In this document: in pieces, positions 59,583-64,000 of the stretch
Layout: the number at the start of each line of letters is the position of its first letter
How positions within the stretch are numbered: the first letter of the stretch is position 1
NCBI GenBank assembly: GCA_023614405.1
Contig: CM042693.1
Span: forward strand, 158,054,731 to 158,118,730
Origin: Avena insularis
Taxonomy: Eukaryota; Streptophyta; Magnoliopsida; Poales; Poaceae
DNA: 64,000 nt
Direction of reading: 5' to 3'
Position numbers and translations under genes: made by a program
Notes under the pieces: generated by a model
Database searches by the model: none
The model's input: the letters and a program-made list of their open reading frames with translations, nothing else
What the model was told of the DNA's origin: nothing

Positions 59583-61289
59583 GGAAAAGACGTTGTCTTT
59601 TCCCCTTAGGACAAGTCTAGGTAGGTTTAGTGTCGACGGGGTACTTCCTTCTTGAGGCGATACGGCGAGTTAAGTATTCTTTATTCCTTCTCCTCGTGGT
59701 CGACTTTTTCTCTCTTCAAGGTCTTGATACACCGGGGTGTAGACATGGCGGTCTACCTTGGAGTGGAGGACTTTCCTGGAGTGCCTTCTGATTTTGGAGA
59801 AGTGTCGTTCGTCATTCTTCCTGCAGGGTCGATGGTTCGGATTTGGAGGGGTGGTCATCACTTAACGCTAACTAGTGTCTGACTCCAGTGGTCTATTGGG
59901 TTCTTGGGCGGGAAAGACGCAGTCTTTCCCCCCTTAGAGTGACACTAGGGGTTCTTGGTGGACTCGTCAACTTTCTTAGTTGGAGTCGTATGCTGAGGCT
60001 GGGAAAGGGCACTGCACTTTTCCTCCGTGGTGGTTATCTTTGGTCGACATCGTAGGAACAACTTTATGAGTTAGAAGGTCTATCAGAAGGGGCGTCTACT
60101 AGCTTCCGGGTAGTTAGTTCGGAGCTTGATAGGGGTCCGATGGGTTGGGGGATGTCATTGGAGTCTGGCGGTGTAGGGAACGAGGTCCTTTGGAAAGAGT
60201 CATTCCGGGTTTAGCCTGATGCAATGAGGTGGGTAAAACATGCAAAGAAGGATATCATACTTGCATATCATCCAGAAATTTAGCAGGTTCGTGCTGGTCG
60301 GGGGCGGAGGTACTTAAGAGGTTACAAAACAGGTTTGTGCCGCAGGGCAACAAGGCACTTAGAGTTTTACAAAACAGGTTCTGGGACGATACATAGGTAC
60401 CACATTCGGTTAGTGGCCGCTTGTAGACGATTTAGAAGAATCCTCTTGGGCTTCATCTTCGCCTTCAGGGAGGTGGGCGGAGGTTCCTTGTATATCTTGG
60501 GGTGGCTTGAACCTCTTGACATACTACCGAGCGGAGACGCACTTCTTCCTTCCCTTGAGGATGCGGCTTCTAGAGGCTTCTTCCGGTTCCTTGATTATGG
60601 GTTGATTCCTTTGCTGGACTTCTAGAGCTTCCTTGCGATTTAGGATGGCTTGCAAACGATGAAGCTACATTTGAGTGTGGCGGTACTCATCAGCAACTGC
60701 GGTGAGAAGCTCATTTCTAGCACAGCTATAACGGGCTTGCAGCTGTAGGGAGGGGCAGGTCAGGCGAGGATCTTGGGATTGTCCGGACGAATCTACACTT
60801 CCTTTGAGGGGCAGATAGAAGGTTGTGGGTTGCCTCATTTCAGGAAGGACATCCCGAATGCGAAATAGTGCTTCTCTTGCATCCATATCTAGAGCCAGCA
60901 CTAGGGTTGGCATTCAAAGTCCCGTTGCACGAATGGGTTCTCCGGGTACTCCATACTTTGGGGGAATGGTAACTTGTTCCAGATATAGTCCGGTTTCCAG
61001 TCCTTTGTGGAGAGTGAAAGTGGGAGGTTGGGTGTATCTGCAAAGCTACAGGGTGTCCCAGAGGAGCACGGGGAAACCTGCTCTTAGCCAGGCTTCATCA
61101 ATGGGTTCCATCTGCACAGAGGAGGGTTTTTTGTTTAGGGGTGAGATTAAACAGATAGGTGCAGACATATCAGGATACACAGTTAGTACTAAGCGTAGTT
61201 ATTGCTTGGTTTTCCTCTGACGACACTCGAGGTAGAGGGTGGGGCGGTTTATTGGAGTTGGAGTTTGAGTGGAAAGACGCGGTATTTCC
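59583..61289 (-). repeat. Dispersed hairpin repeats in the E4 interior
   Basis: Four copies of GGAAA(A)GAC-loop-GTCTTTTCC type occur at 59583-59603 (9-bp stem), 59911-59929 (8-bp), 60002-60023 (imperfect) and 61271-61289 (one mismatch). Three are followed by CCCCTTAG/CCTTAG. Confidence 0.7.
60410..61111 (-). pseudogene. Decayed orf0-like frame, the only coding remnant in E4
   Basis: One frame runs from ATG 61111 to TAA 60410-60412, 233 codons, with four internal stops (three TAG, one TGA). The three TAGs fit CAG-to-TAG change. The middle piece 60665-60913 reads FRIRDVLPEMRQ and then a charged, probably helical region (RNELLTAVADEYRHTQM). The C-terminus is acidic (EGEDEAQEDSS). The layout of N-terminal domain, charged helix and acidic tail, and the place between primer site and where gag would be, match the E1 orf0-like frame, though residue-level similarity is not obvious by eye. 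It could still be an unrelated frame. Confidence 0.5.
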
Positions 61290-61951
61290 ACCTTAGGGCT
61301 TTATTTGAGGTTGTCGAGGCTTTCTTATGTGGCCATCCTGCTGAGGAGAGGTTTCGAGCTATGAGGTTGCAAGGGTTAGCGTCAGGATATGCCAACGAGG
61401 TGGTCAGAACTTCAGTATCAGATGATTCTTGGCAGACAAGCAACACATTCCAATTATCAAACACGCCTATGACAAGCAAACAAGGCATACCATAAGTACT
61501 AAGGATGTGACTACATGCCATAAAGGGAATCCTATTTTTGGGATGCTAATCCTAAGTACGTCCATGATGGGGGTCTTATCTTTTGTCTTGCCATATTTTG
61601 TCGTTGCCGTACTTGATTGATTTGGGGGAGGTGAAGGACTCCGTTGGTAGGGCAATCTTGTAGTGTCTGTCGTTGTTGGTAGCTCCTTTGTTTTGCCTGT
61701 CTCAGTGTCTCTACATTCCGGGATCTCCGTCTTCATAGTCTCCAATTCGGACTTTGTTTTTGGAAAACAGAACAATGGAAGTAGACGAGATGTAGAGTAA
61801 AGCATTTTCAATTCATTTAAGTCAGAGGAGATGAGATAAGAAATCTTTCGAAAAGCTTTTGAGAAATAGTTTTCGAAAACTGGTTGTTTTTCCAAAATAG
61901 TGGTTGTCCTGTCTACGCCCATACTAACTAAGGTCTCCTACAGTCAGGATG

Positions 61952-61963
61952 GCTCTGATACCA
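61952..61963 (-). other. Primer-binding site of E4, initiator-Met tRNA
   Basis: GCTCTGATACCA on the plus strand is a perfect match, four bases from the LTR at 61968. Confidence 0.9.
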
Positions 61964-61967
61964 GGTA

Positions 61968-64000
61968 TGTGGCACCCCGGATTTATAGTCCGAGAATACC
62001 CGTTATGCATACATTTCACGTTCCCATGATCAGTGAGCCGTGAGCATAACCGACCAGTTATCATTACATCATCCCAAAAGTAACGGTTACAAAACTTACA
62101 AAGTGGCCATTATGGGAATTACAACCTAAGTAGTGGAAGTCTTTAGGCGCAGAGCCCATGTCCTGCCTTAACCTACAGGCAACTGACTGGGGAGACGGCC
62201 TAGCTCGCATAGACATCAGCACCTTCGACACTTCTTAACATCTGCAATCTAGCCAAGTAAATAGCTAGGGACAAATACGGTGAGTACTTTGAATATACTC
62301 ACAAACCACCGAGACAAGGTAACAAGATAATGCATACTGGGCTGTGGCGAGATAGCTCTACACTATAGTTGTTTCTGAAAAAGCCTAACTTTGGCATATC
62401 TATATCTTTGTTGAAAAAAATAGTTTTTGGAAAATATGCCTCCTTTTAGAAAGTCCGGATATCCCCATATCCTTGTTAATAGTTTTGAAAACAGTTTTAT
62501 AGTAAAACCCTTTTTAAACCTCTTCGACCATCACCGGTCAAAACCAAACTCGTTCTTATCTTTCCTCATGACCAAGTCACATCCTTTTTATTCATCTCAA
62601 CATATCCCAAGGGTACTCCTAGCACTTGCCATTCTAACCGTCCAGTGGACACGGCTATTCAAATAGATTAGACTCTGCAGAGTTTGCGCATTTTACCCAC
62701 AAGAATCAATACATCCGCCGGGATACAACCACGGCCCGCTACACACGGTAGACGGGGGTTCGGATAATCAAACCTAGCTTTTCATTTGTCCATCCCTAGC
62801 AAAGGCGGCTTTTCCTTTTGGGTTTGTTCTCCCCGGCACGAGTATGTGCCTCAGCGCCATAGTCCTCCCTGCAGCACTTCCGTATACCCAAACCCGTAGC
62901 TTGCCAATATACAATTTTCGACTCCACTTCCTTCCCTACACCTAAAGCATACCGTCCGCGGGAGACCCAATTGTTGCACCGACACTTCCTCCATAGCGGG
63001 CGATGGGGGCCCCAGATCCGCAGATCTGGAGTAGAGTCCATTCGGGCTTCCAGGGATTTCTCCCGTTAAGAAAGTAAAAGAAGCCCCAGCTAAGGACAAC
63101 AACTACGAGCTAAGCCCCAGCGACTGGGGTAATGTGGCTACACGGATAAATTGTTCCGGACATTGGCGTAGAACATCCCTTCTCTTTCTCTTACTTGACA
63201 TTCTCTTCATCTTCCTCATATCTTCTTTAGTAAAACCTCCACTTGGAAACGATGCCTCTTTCCAAGAGTTTTATTTTGAAAACTTTGTAGTAGGGTAAAA
63301 CCCAAAGTAGTTTTATCATTGAAAAACCGTGGTTTCCAAGAGGGGAGATGCTAATCATCTTAGCCCCGATAAAAAGGGGTAAAAATGGGTGTAAATAGGG
63401 TAGGTGTCTTAATGGACACTCATCCATAACTTGGAGGAGCCAAGTTACTAACACCTTTTATTTGAAACAAACTATGCATTTAAACATGAGATTTATAAAC
63501 GAGATATAAAACAATTTATAAAAGGAGTAGGTTGACATAGGAGTTCAGGAATGGTGGCTTGCCTGTGACCAGTGGGATGTCCCTTGACTTCTTCTTTAGA
63601 ATACCAGAAAACCAATAATAACAATAAGAATAACCCGATGCTTCTTTCTTCTCGGAGTCTCACAAATGCAACTATCACCGTTATCGAGCATACATGCAAA
63701 CAAACAACCCACAATCAATACAAGGATACAAGTACCAAAACATACAACAAGCAAAGGATAAATACATGATATACAACAGTAGGATGTTGGAGGTTTGATT
63801 TGATTGGATTGGGAGAAGATTTGAAAGCATTGGAAAAAGAGATTCCTTTAGATTTAAAGCCTAAGAACTATCTAAGAGAGGAGTTTTTTACCAAGGTCTT
63901 TATCTGTATGATACCATTGTATAAAAATGATACCATCAGATATGTATTGATAAAATGAATCCAACAAAAGTGGTTTCACTATTTTATCCATTTCCAAAGA
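61968..64000 (-). repeat. 5' LTR of E4 (right), cut by the window end
   Basis: It matches 42640-44690. The conserved hairpin is at 62282-62300 and the palindromes at 62655-62666 and 62673-62682. The ORF pairs around 62796-63102 duplicate those at 43473-43779 because the DNA is the same. Confidence 0.92.

Larger units (their letters stand above)
42640..64000 (-). mobile_element. E4: Tekay-like element without gag-pol, extends past the window
   Basis: The LTRs start TGTGGCACCCCGG at 42640 and 61968. On the minus strand the interior (61967-59399, 2.57 kb) runs from an initiator-Met primer site through a decayed orf0-like frame to a polypurine tract. No capsid, protease, reverse transcriptase or integrase is recognisable, so it is non-autonomous or internally deleted. 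The left flank CCATA (42635-42639) should be the TSD; the right copy is outside the window. Over the first ~260 bases of the two LTRs I count about 10 differences by eye, so it is probably younger than E1. Confidence 0.88.

Noticed and set aside
61467..61922. 151-codon minus-strand ORF just after the E4 primer site
   Set aside because: It lies in the expected untranslated leader before the orf0-like frame, has low-complexity proline/threonine stretches and no recognisable domain.

Overview
This window looks like intergenic DNA from a large grass genome, most likely Triticeae or a close Pooideae relative. I found no cellular gene, tRNA, rRNA or CRISPR array. Nearly every base can be assigned to nested transposable elements. 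The taxonomic guess rests on four things: a BARE-1/WIS/Angela-type copia solo LTR, a Stowaway MITE with CTCCCTCC ends, Athila-type gypsy LTRs starting TGATACGTC with a tRNA-Asp primer site, and several very long-LTR chromovirus (Tekay/Del-like) gypsy elements with initiator-Met primer sites.

Layout. 1-1902 is the end of a family-A (Tekay-like) LTR. 1903-5363 is the 5' part of a minus-strand Athila-type element with a broken gag; it sits inside the 5' LTR of E0. E0 (5364-38894, plus strand) is a gag/pol-less Athila-type element and the frame for the left 60% of the window. Its interior was split by E1 (9234-25128, minus strand), a family-A chromovirus with both ~4 kb LTRs, TSD CATAT, an orf0-like gene and a full-length gag-pol frame carrying 11 stop codons and no frameshift. 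E1's left LTR holds the copia solo LTR (TSD TGGAG) and its right LTR holds the Stowaway MITE. E0's 3' LTR was split exactly at its TATA box by an inverted family-A solo LTR (26610-37702, TSD CTATA). That solo LTR was itself split by another LTR-like unit, E3 (29398-36576, TSD CCCCA), which contains a candidate CACTA element.

38895-42639 is a degenerate ~515-bp tandem array into which both E0 and E4 inserted. E4 (42640 to beyond 64000, minus strand) is a second Tekay-like element. Its ~6 kb LTR contains a Mutator-type MITE (9-bp TSD) and E5 (47338-57833), a third Tekay-like family in an unusual internal-LTR-internal-LTR arrangement with a fossil reverse transcriptase. E4's own internal region has no gag-pol, only a decayed orf0-like frame and a set of repeated hairpins.

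The most interesting signals are conserved across the three long-LTR families. A pair of palindromes and a GAGTAC hairpin lie at nearly fixed distances from the LTR 3' end and show compensatory base changes. A third hairpin lies beside the polypurine tract. The recurrence of an orf0-like protein, including in a pol-less element, is the second. All boundaries come from reading the sequence by eye; no alignment or database search was run.
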